Shown here one piece after another: positions 25,977-33,960 of a stretch of DNA of 64,000 nucleotides. The DNA lies in NCBI GenBank assembly GCA_035645275.1, contig DASQMX010000031.1:588661-652660 (forward strand), read 5' to 3'. The notes beneath the pieces were generated by a model. It did no database searches, was not told where the DNA came from, and saw nothing but the letters and a program-made list of their open reading frames with translations. The stretch is from Paranoxybacillus sp035645275. Lineage in GTDB: Bacteria; Bacillota; Bacilli; Bacillales; Anoxybacillaceae. The position numbers and the translations under genes were made by a program. The stretch's first letter is position 1, and every line of letters starts with the position of its first letter.

Positions 25977-26391
25977 TTTCTTCAACCATTTCAAGTAATG
26001 TTGCCGCACACTGTAAGGAATGTTTCAAAGCCTGCATTATTACTTGTTTTTTTGTTCCTGTAAGACTTGTGAATAGTTCATAATACCAATTCGTTTTTTT
26101 CATCTCATTGAACAACGCCGCATCAATCAAATCATTGGTTGAATCATGAACGATTTGGCATGGCTTATGTTCATAATATGCCCCATTCATTAAAAAATGG
26201 AGATACTGAAACCATTGATACTGTTTTTGTCCATGCTCCAAAAAGAGTCGCAGCTGGCGTTTCCGTTTTTCATCATTCATTTTGTCAAACAGTAATTGAT
26301 ACAAGTTGGTTGAAAAACAAGTTGCGTCAATTGTTTTTTGCAGTACAGCAAGCAAACTTTCTCCCCCCTCATGCTTGTCCATCTGCTTCAT
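25933..26391 (-). CDS. Helical ferritin-like protein, function unknown
   Basis: A protein of up to 152 residues made of long amphipathic helices. The stretch LEHGQKQYQWFQYLHFLMNG recalls ferritin-like Bacillus proteins that carry ExxH there, but the metal ligands are largely missing. The ATG at 26391 has no clear ribosome binding site, and the ATG three codons on is an alternative. The 3' end overlaps the last YheC/D paralogue tail to tail. I cannot name a family with confidence. Confidence 0.6.
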   Translation of the reverse strand: MKQMDKHEGGESLLAVLQKTIDATCFSTNLYQLLFDKMNDEKRKRQLRLFLEHGQKQYQWFQYLHFLMNGAYYEHKPCQIVHDSTNDLIDAALFNEMKKTNWYYELFTSLTGTKKQVIMQALKHSLQCAATLLEMVEEINLEQIRSTRETHE

Positions 26392-26482
26392 CTATATGAG
26401 AAAAATATGCAATGCATGACAAATTTTCTGCGATTAGTCGATATTCTTTACACACAAACTACACATAAAAAGGGGGATTTAT

Positions 26483-26671
26483 ATGACTGACAAACGCAAC
26501 AATCATTGCAAAGATTCATGCCATGAAGGCCGCGACAAATATTTTATGGACATTGATCGAATGATGAACGAAGGCATGTCCGGCGGTTCTGTCCATATGC
26601 GCCACAATGCAACGAACATCGAAGAAGCGCATGATTTCATAGAAGAAGAACCGCCCCATGAAATAAACTAA
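26483..26671 (+). CDS. Small acidic His/Met-rich protein, function unknown
   Basis: A 62-residue hydrophilic protein rich in His, Met, Asp and Glu (NNHCKDSCHEGRDKYFMDID, EEPPHEIN end), with AAAAGGGGGA upstream of the ATG. There is no membrane segment. A C-x3-C-H-E motif near the N-terminus could bind metal. It lies between coat-type genes and yxkF; a sporulation role is only a guess. Confidence 0.6.
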   Translation: MTDKRNNHCKDSCHEGRDKYFMDIDRMMNEGMSGGSVHMRHNATNIEEAHDFIEEEPPHEIN

Positions 26672-26681
26672 AAAGAACTAA

Positions 26682-26799
26682 TAATGTCCCATAATAAGGG
26701 TCTTCCCTCACACACCATCGACCATTATCGTGTAATGACGAAACATGATGTATGAGCTATGGTAGTTGTGGGCTGACCCTTTGCTTTTGAGCCAGCCCC
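26682..26799. repeat. Palindromic intergenic element, copy 5 (diverged)
   Basis: The most worn copy. AAGGGTCTTCCCTCACAC faces GTTGTGGGCTGACCCTTTGCTTTTGAGCCAGCC; the right arm keeps the family form, the left outer arm has decayed. It lies between the small acidic gene and yxkF. Confidence 0.7.
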
Positions 26800-26845
26800 A
26801 CTGCTGGTATAATAAAGGTAAAGTTTTTAGGAAAGGAAATATACG

Positions 26846-27772
26846 ATGCTCGAACAATTAAAATCCCATTATAAAGAAGCACTTACAACAGATAAGTCGA
26901 TCTCCAATCCGAATGACTATGAGTGGTTTTATACAAATAGTGGAGAACAACTGGGAATTTTAAAACGCCGTCTTACAGAGCAGGAAAAACAGTTATTATC
27001 CATCTTTCTTACTCCTATGCCGCAAAACCAACCATTTGCGAACAGACAAGAATTCATTTGGTATAATTTTTTAATACGTGGCGATACGAAACAAATGGAT
27101 TTGCAGCAAAGTCATGCTCCTTATTACCGCTTTATTCAATTCCATCTTAAACAAACAACGGTTCATAAAGAAGATTTTTGTGAAGCTGCAAAAGAATTGC
27201 TTCCGTCTAATCCTATAATTATTTGGGAAAACGCTCATCAAGGAGTTATCATTCTGGAAAAAAAAGAAGGAGAACGTGAAATCGTCTCTTTTGCGGAATT
27301 TATTGATACGTTATCAAGTGACTTATATATTAATCTTCGGATCTTTGTCGGACAAATATATCCTTTCTCAGAAACACTGCATGAATATTACATGATCGAA
27401 AAACAATATTTTCAGCTTGCGATGGCTCATATATCCAAACAAAATATATTGACAATGGAAGATGTTTTTCCCCTCTTACTAATAAAAAGCGGTATCAGCA
27501 ACAAGGAACTGCAACATGCCATTCACTTCATCGATTCAATCAAAGAAGATACTGAGCTTTTCCATACGATGAAAACCTTTTTCGAATGCAACTTAAACTT
27601 ATCGTTGGCAGCGAAAAAGCTATATATACACCGCAATAGTCTGCAATATCGAATCGAAAAATTTAGCGAACGGACAGGGATTGATATTAAACATTTTAAA
27701 GGAGCCGTTACAACATATTTAGCCATGTTGGCACACGAGCATCTGAATAACGAAAACCGGCAAGATGACTAA
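26846..27772 (+). CDS. yxkF: PucR/CdaR-type transcriptional regulator YxkF
   Basis: A 308-residue regulator. The C-terminal 60 residues form a PucR-type helix-turn-helix (NLSLAAKKLYIHRNSLQYRI, then EKFSERTGIDI). The N-terminal 230 residues are a sensory region without clear motif. It stands next to msmX, as yxkF does in B. subtilis, and may control sugar-transport genes; this is inference from linkage. GAAAGGA precedes the ATG. Confidence 0.8.
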   Translation: MLEQLKSHYKEALTTDKSISNPNDYEWFYTNSGEQLGILKRRLTEQEKQLLSIFLTPMPQNQPFANRQEFIWYNFLIRGDTKQMDLQQSHAPYYRFIQFHLKQTTVHKEDFCEAAKELLPSNPIIIWENAHQGVIILEKKEGEREIVSFAEFIDTLSSDLYINLRIFVGQIYPFSETLHEYYMIEKQYFQLAMAHISKQNILTMEDVFPLLLIKSGISNKELQHAIHFIDSIKEDTELFHTMKTFFECNLNLSLAAKKLYIHRNSLQYRIEKFSERTGIDIKHFKGAVTTYLAMLAHEHLNNENRQDD

Positions 27773-27871
27773 AATCCTCCTCTATTTTTTGTGCAGGTTG
27801 TATATTTACGGAAAATGGTATTTTTAGTACTCTAAAAGCAAATGAAACCGTTATCATAGGAGGTAGTAAAA

Positions 27872-28987
27872 ATGGCTGAACTCCGCCTCGAGCACGTTTA
27901 TAAAATTTATGATAATAATGTAACAGCCGTAAAGGATTTTAACTTACATATTAAAGATAAAGAATTTATTGTCTTCGTAGGTCCATCCGGTTGCGGTAAA
28001 TCAACAACATTGCGCATGATTGCTGGATTAGAGGAAATTTCAAAAGGAGATTTATACATCGATGGAAAACGCATGAACGATGTCGCTCCTAAAGACCGCG
28101 ACATTGCGATGGTATTTCAAAACTATGCGCTATATCCGCACATGAGCGTATATGATAATATGGCGTTCGGTTTAAAGCTGCGCAAGTTTCCAAAAGATGA
28201 AATCGATCGCCGCGTTCGCGAAGCAGCCCGTATTCTCGGCCTTGAACAATATTTGGATCGCAAACCGAAAGCATTGTCTGGTGGTCAGCGTCAACGCGTC
28301 GCCCTAGGACGTGCGATTGTTCGTGATGCAAAAGTATTTTTAATGGATGAACCACTCTCTAACCTTGATGCAAAACTTCGCGTACAAATGCGCTCAGAAA
28401 TCGCAAAATTACATCAACGTTTAGGAACAACAACTATTTATGTAACACACGATCAAACAGAAGCAATGACAATGGCAACCCGCCTTGTTGTCATGAAAGA
28501 CGGTGTCATTCAACAAGTCGGAACACCGAAAGAAGTATATGAAAAACCGGAAAACGTCTTTGTCGGTGGCTTTATCGGTTCTCCAGCAATGAACTTCTTA
28601 AAAGGTACATTAAAAGACGGTGCGTTTGTCGTTAGCGATGTAACCATTGCTGTGCCGGAAGGAAAAATGAAAGCCCTTCGTGAGCAAGGTTATGTCGGCA
28701 AAGAAGTCATTTTAGGTATTCGTCCGGAAGATTTCCATGACGAACCAGTATTTATCGAAGCATCGAAAAATACGAAAATTACTGCAAACGTTGAAGTCGC
28801 TGAATTAATGGGCGCTGAGACAATGATTTATTCACAAATTGGCGGCCAAGAGTTCGTTGCCCGTATTGATGCCCGTACAGAAGTGAAACCTGGACAAACA
28901 ATTGAGCTTGCTTTAGATATGAATAAAGCTCACTTCTTCGATGTAGACACGGAAGTGCGCATTCGTTCAAACGCTGAAAAAGCATAA
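27872..28987 (+). CDS. msmX: Multi-sugar ABC importer ATPase MsmX
   Basis: A 371-residue ATPase of the MalK/MsmX type that energises several sugar importers. Walker A GPSGCGKST, signature LSGGQRQRVALGRAIVR, Walker B VFLMDEPLSNLD and H-loop VTHDQTEA are present, then the C-terminal TOBE/OB domain. No permease or binding protein is adjacent, as in B. subtilis, where MsmX serves unlinked importers. TAGGAGG lies upstream of the ATG. Confidence 0.95.
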   Translation: MAELRLEHVYKIYDNNVTAVKDFNLHIKDKEFIVFVGPSGCGKSTTLRMIAGLEEISKGDLYIDGKRMNDVAPKDRDIAMVFQNYALYPHMSVYDNMAFGLKLRKFPKDEIDRRVREAARILGLEQYLDRKPKALSGGQRQRVALGRAIVRDAKVFLMDEPLSNLDAKLRVQMRSEIAKLHQRLGTTTIYVTHDQTEAMTMATRLVVMKDGVIQQVGTPKEVYEKPENVFVGGFIGSPAMNFLKGTLKDGAFVVSDVTIAVPEGKMKALREQGYVGKEVILGIRPEDFHDEPVFIEASKNTKITANVEVAELMGAETMIYSQIGGQEFVARIDARTEVKPGQTIELALDMNKAHFFDVDTEVRIRSNAEKA

Positions 28988-28999
28988 TGACAAGTGGCT

Positions 29000-29082
29000 G
29001 GCTGACCTGTAAGTGTCTGATTTCACGTATTATGTCCTATATGATAGTTGTGGAGTCCGACACTTGCTTTTGGTCAGCCTCT
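29000..29082. repeat. Palindromic intergenic element, copy 6 (shortened)
   Basis: Outer arms GGCTGACC/GGTCAGCC, inner arms AAGTGTCTGA/TCCGACACTT; the centre is partly deleted. It lies between convergent msmX and the zinc-ribbon gene and touches that gene's stop codon. Confidence 0.8.
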
Positions 29083-29324
29083 TATTCTTTAATCAATTGT
29101 ATTTGGTCGTTACCACAATGCGGACAGTAAAAAAGATGAGCGCATTCATGCCGGCTTAATGTTGAAAGATAACCGTCTATGCGCTTCATGAGGTCAATTT
29201 CCATATACGGACTATAATCATCGAAATAGTCCATTATTTTCCCCTTATCTTCTAATTTTCCGCCGCAATTCTCACAATATAATAAAAGCTCTCGAAAGCC
29301 ATTACAAAGCGGGCAAATATTCAT
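29082..29324 (-). CDS. Small zinc-ribbon protein, function unknown
   Basis: An 80-residue protein with CPLC, CENC and CPHC pairs, the first two forming one ribbon (residues 4-19) and the third near the C-terminus (FYCPHCGNDQ). The middle is acidic. The family is not recognised. GGAGG lies upstream. It converges on msmX. Confidence 0.65.
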   Translation of the reverse strand: MNICPLCNGFRELLLYCENCGGKLEDKGKIMDYFDDYSPYMEIDLMKRIDGYLSTLSRHECAHLFYCPHCGNDQIQLIKE

Positions 29325-29434
29325 CGCATGCTCATACCTCCTGCGTAAAATTTCTTCACACTTCTACATATTCCCTAATGTCTGAAAAAACATGTAACCA
29401 CAAAAAAATGAAAAAAATTACCAAACACCATGAA

Positions 29435-29463
29435 GAATAATAATTTAAAAACTCCTCAAAATA
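29435..29463 (+). promoter_or_regulatory. Possible SigG promoter of sspB
   Basis: GAATAA (29435-29440) and CAAAATA (29457-29463) are 16 bases apart and recall the forespore consensus GAATA / CATAnTA. Transcription from here would place the tRNA-like element inside the sspB leader. The -10 is imperfect. Confidence 0.35.
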
Positions 29464-29490
29464 GTAGTAACATCAGCAAACAACAACCAT

Positions 29491-29559
29491 TGGGTTAAGC
29501 CAAGCTTGGCAGCGTGATACTCTCACGCATCGCTGGTGCAAATCCAGCTAACCCAGCCA
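29491..29559 (+). ncRNA. tRNA-like element in the sspB leader
   Basis: 69 bases fold as a cloverleaf: a perfect 7-bp acceptor stem TGGGTTA/TAACCCA, then G and an encoded CCA; a 5-bp anticodon stem GCGTG/CACGC with seven-base loop ATACTCT; and a 5-bp T stem GCTGG/CCAGC with loop TGCAAAT. The D arm is cut to 3 bp (GCC/GGC) with a six-base loop lacking the GG pair. It resembles tRNA-Gln at both ends, including the GCCA tail, but the loop anticodon would be ACT and base 37 is C, so ordinary decoding is unlikely. It ends 29 bases before the sspB ATG. Confidence 0.7.
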
Positions 29560-29588
29560 TTTAAACTTCAATGAGGAGATGATTCAGC

Positions 29589-29792
29589 ATGGCACAAAAC
29601 AACAGAAGTAACCAATTACTAGTCGCTGGTGCACAACAAGCAATTGATCAAATGAAATACGAAATCGCTCAAGAATTTGGTGTAAACCTTGGTCCAGACA
29701 CTACTTCACGCGCTAACGGTTCTGTAGGTGGAGAAATTACAAAACGCCTAGTTTCTATGGCGCAACAACAACTTGGCGGCGGCCAATTTTAA
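29589..29792 (+). CDS. sspB: Alpha/beta-type small acid-soluble spore protein
   Basis: A 67-residue DNA-binding spore protein that coats and protects forespore DNA. It has both family blocks: NQLLVAGAQQAIDQMKYEIA with the GPR protease site after the Glu of YEIA, and the C-terminal ANGSVGGEITKRLVSMAQQQ. ATGAGGAGATG supplies the ribosome binding site. A terminator follows. The symbol follows B. subtilis usage; which ssp paralogue it is cannot be fixed. Confidence 0.95.
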   Translation: MAQNNRSNQLLVAGAQQAIDQMKYEIAQEFGVNLGPDTTSRANGSVGGEITKRLVSMAQQQLGGGQF

Positions 29793-29821
29793 TTTAAAGC
29801 TTGACAATTTCATATAAATGG

Positions 29822-29856
29822 CTAAAGCCCCAAGCGTTATGCTTGGGGCTTTATTT
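29822..29856. terminator. Bidirectional terminator between sspB and tcyC
   Basis: Perfect stem AAAGCCCCAAGC/GCTTGGGGCTTT (29824-29835, 29841-29852) with a five-base loop. Confidence 0.9.
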
Positions 29857-30591
29857 TTACTGAATAAGCTGAAGGAACTGCTTTGTCCGTTCATGTTTTG
29901 GAGCTGTAAATATTTTTTCAGGACTGCCGCGCTCGACAATGACACCGTGATCCATAAAAATCACTTCATCTGCCACTTCTCTTGCAAAACGCATTTCATG
30001 AGTAACAACAACCATTGTCATTCCCTCGTTGGCCAAATCCTTCATCACTTTTAATACTTCACCAACTAATTCAGGGTCCAATGCGGATGTTGGCTCATCA
30101 AATAACATGACCTCTGGCTCCATTGCCAGCGCTCTTGCAATGCCAACACGCTGTTGCTGTCCGCCTGAAAGTTGGAATGGGTAAAGGTTTATTTTGTCAG
30201 CCAGGCCAACTTTCGCTAATAATTCTTCCGCTTTTTTCCTTGCTTTTTCCTTTGTTTCACCTTTAACTGTTACAGGTCCTTCCATTACGTTTTCTAAAGC
30301 AGTCATATGCGGGAATAAATTATAACTTTGAAATACCATTCCCGTTAAACGGCGAAATGCGCTTATTTCTTGTTTTGTAATCTTTTTTGAAAAATCCAAT
30401 TTCTTATCGCCAAGCGAAATGATTCCTTTTGTCGGTATTTCTAACACATTTAAACAACGAAGCAATGTCGTTTTTCCAGAACCAGACGGGCCAATGATGA
30501 CTACAACTTTGCCTTTATCGATTTGTAAATCAATCCCTTTTAAGACCTCTAAGTCACCGAACGTTTTATATAATCCTTGAACAGAAATCAT
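29857..30591 (-). CDS. tcyC: Amino-acid (cystine) ABC importer ATPase
   Basis: A 244-residue polar-amino-acid type ATPase: GPSGSGKTTLLRCLN, LSGGQQQRVGIARALAM, VMLFDEPTSALDPELV, VTHEMRFA. It is third of a three-gene importer. I chose the ATG at 30591 (MISVQGLYKTFG), eight bases after AAGGAG; the upstream frame start at 30621 lies inside tcyB. The cystine role rests on the binding protein. Confidence 0.88.
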   Translation of the reverse strand: MISVQGLYKTFGDLEVLKGIDLQIDKGKVVVIIGPSGSGKTTLLRCLNVLEIPTKGIISLGDKKLDFSKKITKQEISAFRRLTGMVFQSYNLFPHMTALENVMEGPVTVKGETKEKARKKAEELLAKVGLADKINLYPFQLSGGQQQRVGIARALAMEPEVMLFDEPTSALDPELVGEVLKVMKDLANEGMTMVVVTHEMRFAREVADEVIFMDHGVIVERGSPEKIFTAPKHERTKQFLQLIQ

Positions 30592-30610
30592 TTTCCTTTT
30601 CTCCTTATTA

Positions 30611-31312
30611 TTAACGCACAATATAGCGGTTTAACCGGTGTTCAATTCCTGCTTGAACAATCGAGAGAAGAAAACAAATAATCCAATAGATAAGGGCAGC
30701 CTCGGTATAAATCAACAAAAACTCATAGTTCATTGAAGCAATTTCCTGGGCTTTACGAAACATTTCGGCAACAAGAATAACTGAGGCTAAAGACGTATCT
30801 TTTACTAAGCTAATAAACGTGTTTGATAACGGCGGAACAGATACACGAGCAGCCTGTGGCAAAATAATGCGCTTTAATGCCTGCGTGTAGCTCATACCAA
30901 GCGAATACGCAGCTTCCCATTGTCCTTTCGGAATCGATAAAATCGCCGCACGGATAGTTTCTGATGCATATGCTCCGACATTTAATGAAAAGCCAATCAC
31001 CGCGGCTGGAAATGGGTCAATCGTAATTCCGATGCTCGGCAGCCCGTAAAAAATAATAAACAATTGCACTAACAGCGGTGTCCCGCGAATCGCTGATACA
31101 TATACTCTCGCGATGATTTCAAACAGCTTCACGTTCGAAATACGCGCCAACGCTGTCAAAATCGCTAATACTAAGCCAATGGAAAATGTGATAAGAGTAA
31201 GTGGAATGGTGTAAAACAAAGCCCCCTTCACCAAAGGGAGAAGGGAACTTTGCGCAATGTTTATAAGCCTTTCTAAACGTTCTGGATCATTCCATACATT
31301 ATTTAGATACAT
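30611..31312 (-). CDS. tcyB: Amino-acid (cystine) ABC importer permease
   Basis: About 233 residues with five helices and the permease EAA loop (EAAYSLGMSYTQALKRIILP). Polar-amino-acid importer permease of the HisM/GlnP type. The ATG at 31312 lies inside the last codons of tcyA; a TTG three codons upstream is possible, and neither has a strong ribosome binding site, so coupling to tcyA translation is likely. Confidence 0.87.
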   Translation of the reverse strand: MYLNNVWNDPERLERLINIAQSSLLPLVKGALFYTIPLTLITFSIGLVLAILTALARISNVKLFEIIARVYVSAIRGTPLLVQLFIIFYGLPSIGITIDPFPAAVIGFSLNVGAYASETIRAAILSIPKGQWEAAYSLGMSYTQALKRIILPQAARVSVPPLSNTFISLVKDTSLASVILVAEMFRKAQEIASMNYEFLLIYTEAALIYWIICFLLSIVQAGIEHRLNRYIVR

Positions 31313-32129
31313 CTTGACCAAACCATTTCTCAGAGATTTTTGAATATGTGCCGTCTTTCATCATTTCTTTCAGTATTTTGTTGACTTCAGCAACTAATGT
31401 GTCGCTGCCTTTACGGAACATTAAACCGCTTTGAGAAGCATCTTCATGAGTGGCAACGATTTTAATTGGTGCATCCGGCTTTTGTTTTAAGAAATCAAGT
31501 ACAGACAATTTGTCGTTAATGGTTGCATCGACACGCTTAGAGCTTAACAGTTCAATTGCTTGGTTAAACCCGTCTACACCAACGATTTCCGCACCGTATG
31601 AACGTGCTAAATCCGCATAGTTGCTTGTCATCGATTGCGCGGATTTCAATCCTTTAATATCTTCAAACTTCTTAATTTTATTATTATCTTTATGCACCAC
31701 TAAAACAGCAGCGGATGTAGTATAAGGAATAGAAAAATCATATTTTTCTTGACGGTCAGGACGAATGCCGACTTGGTTCGCAATCATATCAAAGCGTTTC
31801 GCATCTAAACCGGCAAACATCGCATCCCATTGTGTTTCCATAAATACCGGCTTCACACCAAGACGCTTAGCTACTTCCTTGGCAATTTCCACATCAAATC
31901 CTGTTAACTCGCCGTTTTTATCATGGAACGTAAACGGAGGGTATGTACCTTCCGTACCGATGCGCAACTCCCCTTCTTTTTTCACTTTCGCCAATAAGTC
32001 AGTTATTTCTTCTTTCGCTGTTGTATTTTCTTTATTCGCTTCTTCTTGAGTTGCGTTATTTCCGCATCCAGCCAACAATAACACAAAACCCAAGAGAACA
32101 GCTGTTATCAACAAAGACAACTTTTTCAT
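31299..32129 (-). CDS. tcyA: Cystine-binding lipoprotein TcyA
   Basis: A 276-residue extracellular solute-binding protein (family 3) with lipobox LAGC (Cys22). It closely follows B. subtilis TcyA (GTEGTYPPFTFHDKNGELTG, ETQWDAMFAGLDAKRFD, end EKWFGQDVSK), so L-cystine is the likely ligand. I start at ATG 32129, eight bases after GGAGG; the long upstream extension of the open frame is not real. Promoters and a perfect 14-bp palindrome lie just upstream. Confidence 0.88.
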   Translation of the reverse strand: MKKLSLLITAVLLGFVLLLAGCGNNATQEEANKENTTAKEEITDLLAKVKKEGELRIGTEGTYPPFTFHDKNGELTGFDVEIAKEVAKRLGVKPVFMETQWDAMFAGLDAKRFDMIANQVGIRPDRQEKYDFSIPYTTSAAVLVVHKDNNKIKKFEDIKGLKSAQSMTSNYADLARSYGAEIVGVDGFNQAIELLSSKRVDATINDKLSVLDFLKQKPDAPIKIVATHEDASQSGLMFRKGSDTLVAEVNKILKEMMKDGTYSKISEKWFGQDVSK

Positions 32130-32163
32130 TTTGATAACCTCCACTATTCCGATTGGTTTTATA

Positions 32164-32204
32164 ATGACATATGTCATAGTAAAAGAGATTATAATATATG
32201 TCAA
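32164..32204 (-). promoter_or_regulatory. tcyA promoter with overlapping palindromic operator
   Basis: On the minus strand TTGACA (32199-32204) stands 17 bases from TACTAT (32176-32181). A second pairing, TTGCAA with TATAAT, overlaps it. The perfect palindrome ATGACATATGTCAT (32164-32177) begins within the -10 and runs over the start point, as a repressor site would. The regulator is unknown. Confidence 0.55.
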
Positions 32205-32214
32205 ATACATTTGC

Positions 32215-32260
32215 AAAAAATAAATCAGACCTCTCAACTCGTTCGAGAAGTCTGATTTAT
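32215..32260 (-). terminator. Terminator between the CNNM/CorC gene and tcyA
   Basis: AAATCAGAC/GTCTGATTT stem (32222-32230, 32250-32258) with a T-rich run on the minus strand. Confidence 0.55.
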
Positions 32261-32271
32261 ATAAGAACTTT

Positions 32272-33537
32272 TTAGATGCTTTCGCTGACTGGCTCGTTAA
32301 TCCGCACAAGCACTTTACGAATCCGTCTGTTTTCGACTTGTCTTACTGTTAACGTTAACGATTCATAGTTGAATTTTTCGCCAACGTTTGGAATGCGGGC
32401 GAATGTTTCGAATACCCATCCGCCTAATGTATGTGAAGAGCTTTCCGGCTCGGTAATTTTCATAATTTGGCAAAATTCATCGAGCGGCAATTCCGCGTTA
32501 AATTCGTATTGAAATTCATCAATTTTATGAATCGTTTTTACTGCTTCATCGTGTTCGTCCCATATCTCGCCGACGATTTGTTCAAGAATATCTTCTAATG
32601 TGATTAAGCCTGATGTGCCGCCAAATTCATCGACGACGATCGCCATATGCACTTTGCTTTTTTGCAGCTCTGGGAGCAATGCTGAAATCTTCATCGATTC
32701 GACAACGAATAACGGTTGCCTTAACAATTCGCGAATATTGACTTCCTTTTGCTGAACAAGCTGGCTAAAAAAGTCGCTCTCTGATAATATCCCAATGACA
32801 TTATCAATGTCATCTTCATAAACCGGAATGCGTGAATATTTTTCGCGAAGAAAAAGGTCGCGAATTTCCTCAATTGGCCGATTTACTTCCACCGCCACCA
32901 TATCAATGCGCGGCGTAAAAATCTCGCCAACTAAAATATCATTAAAATCAAGAGAACGATGTACAAGCTCTTTTTCTTTATTATCAATGACTCCCTCTTC
33001 CTCGCTTAAATCAATCATCACTTTAATTTCCTCTTCCGTGACGGCAGGGACCGAAATGCCACGGGTGAGCCATGTTGTAAATTTCGTTTTTAATACTGCA
33101 AAGAAAATGGTAATTGGCGCTAAAAGCTTTACTAACACATAGACAATCCCTGAGTATTTAAGGGAAAGAGATTCTGCATTTTCTTTTGCGAACGATTTCG
33201 GCAAAATTTCACCAAATATTAAAATGAGAATTGTCATGCCAACTATGCTGAGGAATAGCCCCATATTTCCACCAAATATATCGATTGCGACTTTGGCAAA
33301 AATGGAGACAGCTGCGATATTTACAATATTATTAGCAACAAGGACAGTTAATAAAGCTGCATCTAAATTTTCCGTGATGTATAACGCCTTTTTGCTGCCA
33401 CGTCGATTTTCCTCAACATAGTTTTTTAACCTAATTTTATTGACAGAGGAAAAGGCGGTTTCCGCAGAAGAAAAGAAAGCAGATAAAATAATAAGAAAAA
33501 GAATCAGCCCAAACAGACTCAGAGGCAACTCTCCCAA
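32272..33537 (-). CDS. CNNM/CorC-family membrane protein (HlyC/CorC type)
   Basis: A 421-residue protein with an N-terminal CNNM (DUF21) membrane domain of about three to four helices, two CBS domains (about 205-325) and a C-terminal CorC/HlyC domain. Family members export Mg2+ or adjust ion balance; B. subtilis MpfA (YhdP) and YugS are of this type. The start is TTG 33537 with AGGAG 12 bases upstream, a rather long gap, so a nearby start is possible. The helix LSAFFSSAETAFSSVN is the family mark. Confidence 0.85.
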   Translation of the reverse strand: MGELPLSLFGLILFLIILSAFFSSAETAFSSVNKIRLKNYVEENRRGSKKALYITENLDAALLTVLVANNIVNIAAVSIFAKVAIDIFGGNMGLFLSIVGMTILILIFGEILPKSFAKENAESLSLKYSGIVYVLVKLLAPITIFFAVLKTKFTTWLTRGISVPAVTEEEIKVMIDLSEEEGVIDNKEKELVHRSLDFNDILVGEIFTPRIDMVAVEVNRPIEEIRDLFLREKYSRIPVYEDDIDNVIGILSESDFFSQLVQQKEVNIRELLRQPLFVVESMKISALLPELQKSKVHMAIVVDEFGGTSGLITLEDILEQIVGEIWDEHDEAVKTIHKIDEFQYEFNAELPLDEFCQIMKITEPESSSHTLGGWVFETFARIPNVGEKFNYESLTLTVRQVENRRIRKVLVRINEPVSESI

Positions 33538-33679
33538 GGAATATTCACACTCCTAAAAGGTTACTTTGTTAGTATTATCCAATATATCTATATGCATTAT
33601 GATAGCAAATTTTTCAGAAAATGAAAATGCGATGCAACTTCCTTACCACTTCTTTGTATTGTCATTGAAACAATGTTAA

Positions 33680-33709
33680 GAAAAAAAACTGCGGATCAAT
33701 GCCGCAGTA
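33680..33709 (-). terminator. Terminator after a small membrane ORF
   Basis: ACTGCGG/CCGCAGT stem (33688-33694, 33702-33708) followed by eight T on the minus strand, six bases beyond the small gene's stop. Confidence 0.8.
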
Positions 33710-33714
33710 TCTCT

Positions 33715-33798
33715 TTACGCTTCCCATAAACATACGCCCATAAAATAAGATAATATTATCAAGGAAGCAATATTTAACGTAACAGACAATTCTTCCAT
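33715..33798 (-). CDS. Very small membrane peptide (27 aa)
   Basis: ATG at 33798 follows AAGGGGA by seven bases and encodes MEELSVTLNIASLIILSYFM then GVCLWEA, one hydrophobic helix. A strong terminator follows directly. The pattern of ribosome site, peptide and terminator supports a real gene. No family is recognised. A longer frame starting at 33883 is in another reading frame and lacks a ribosome site. Confidence 0.5.
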   Translation of the reverse strand: MEELSVTLNIASLIILSYFMGVCLWEA

Positions 33799-33925
33799 CT
33801 TGCCGTCCCCTTCCCATTATGAATAGAATCCCTTTTATAGGGTAACACATCGCTTTATCGTACAATCGCAACAAATCGCACAATTTTTTGACTTTGGAGT
33901 GAACAATTTATGAACAAGTTGAGCT

Positions 33926-33960
33926 AAAAAAGGGTCTGACATTAAAGTCAGACCCTTATT
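33926..33960. repeat. Minimal derivative of the palindromic element
   Basis: Perfect hairpin AAGGGTCTGAC/GTCAGACCCTT with a six-base loop. Its arms equal the inner arms of copies 2 and 4, without outer arms or A/T centre. It lies past the ABC-exporter remnant downstream of thiF and could act as the terminator of the thiamine operon. Confidence 0.65.

Noticed and set aside
29491..29559. A functional tRNA-Ser or tRNA-Gln
   Set aside because: The D arm is too short and lacks GG, position 37 is C, and the ACT anticodon is not used by bacterial tRNAs; it is therefore reported as tRNA-like only.
33662..33883. 73-codon minus-strand frame starting MCDLLRLYDKAM
   Set aside because: It has no ribosome site and runs through the terminator stem; the 27-residue frame inside the same stretch has a ribosome site and ends before the terminator.
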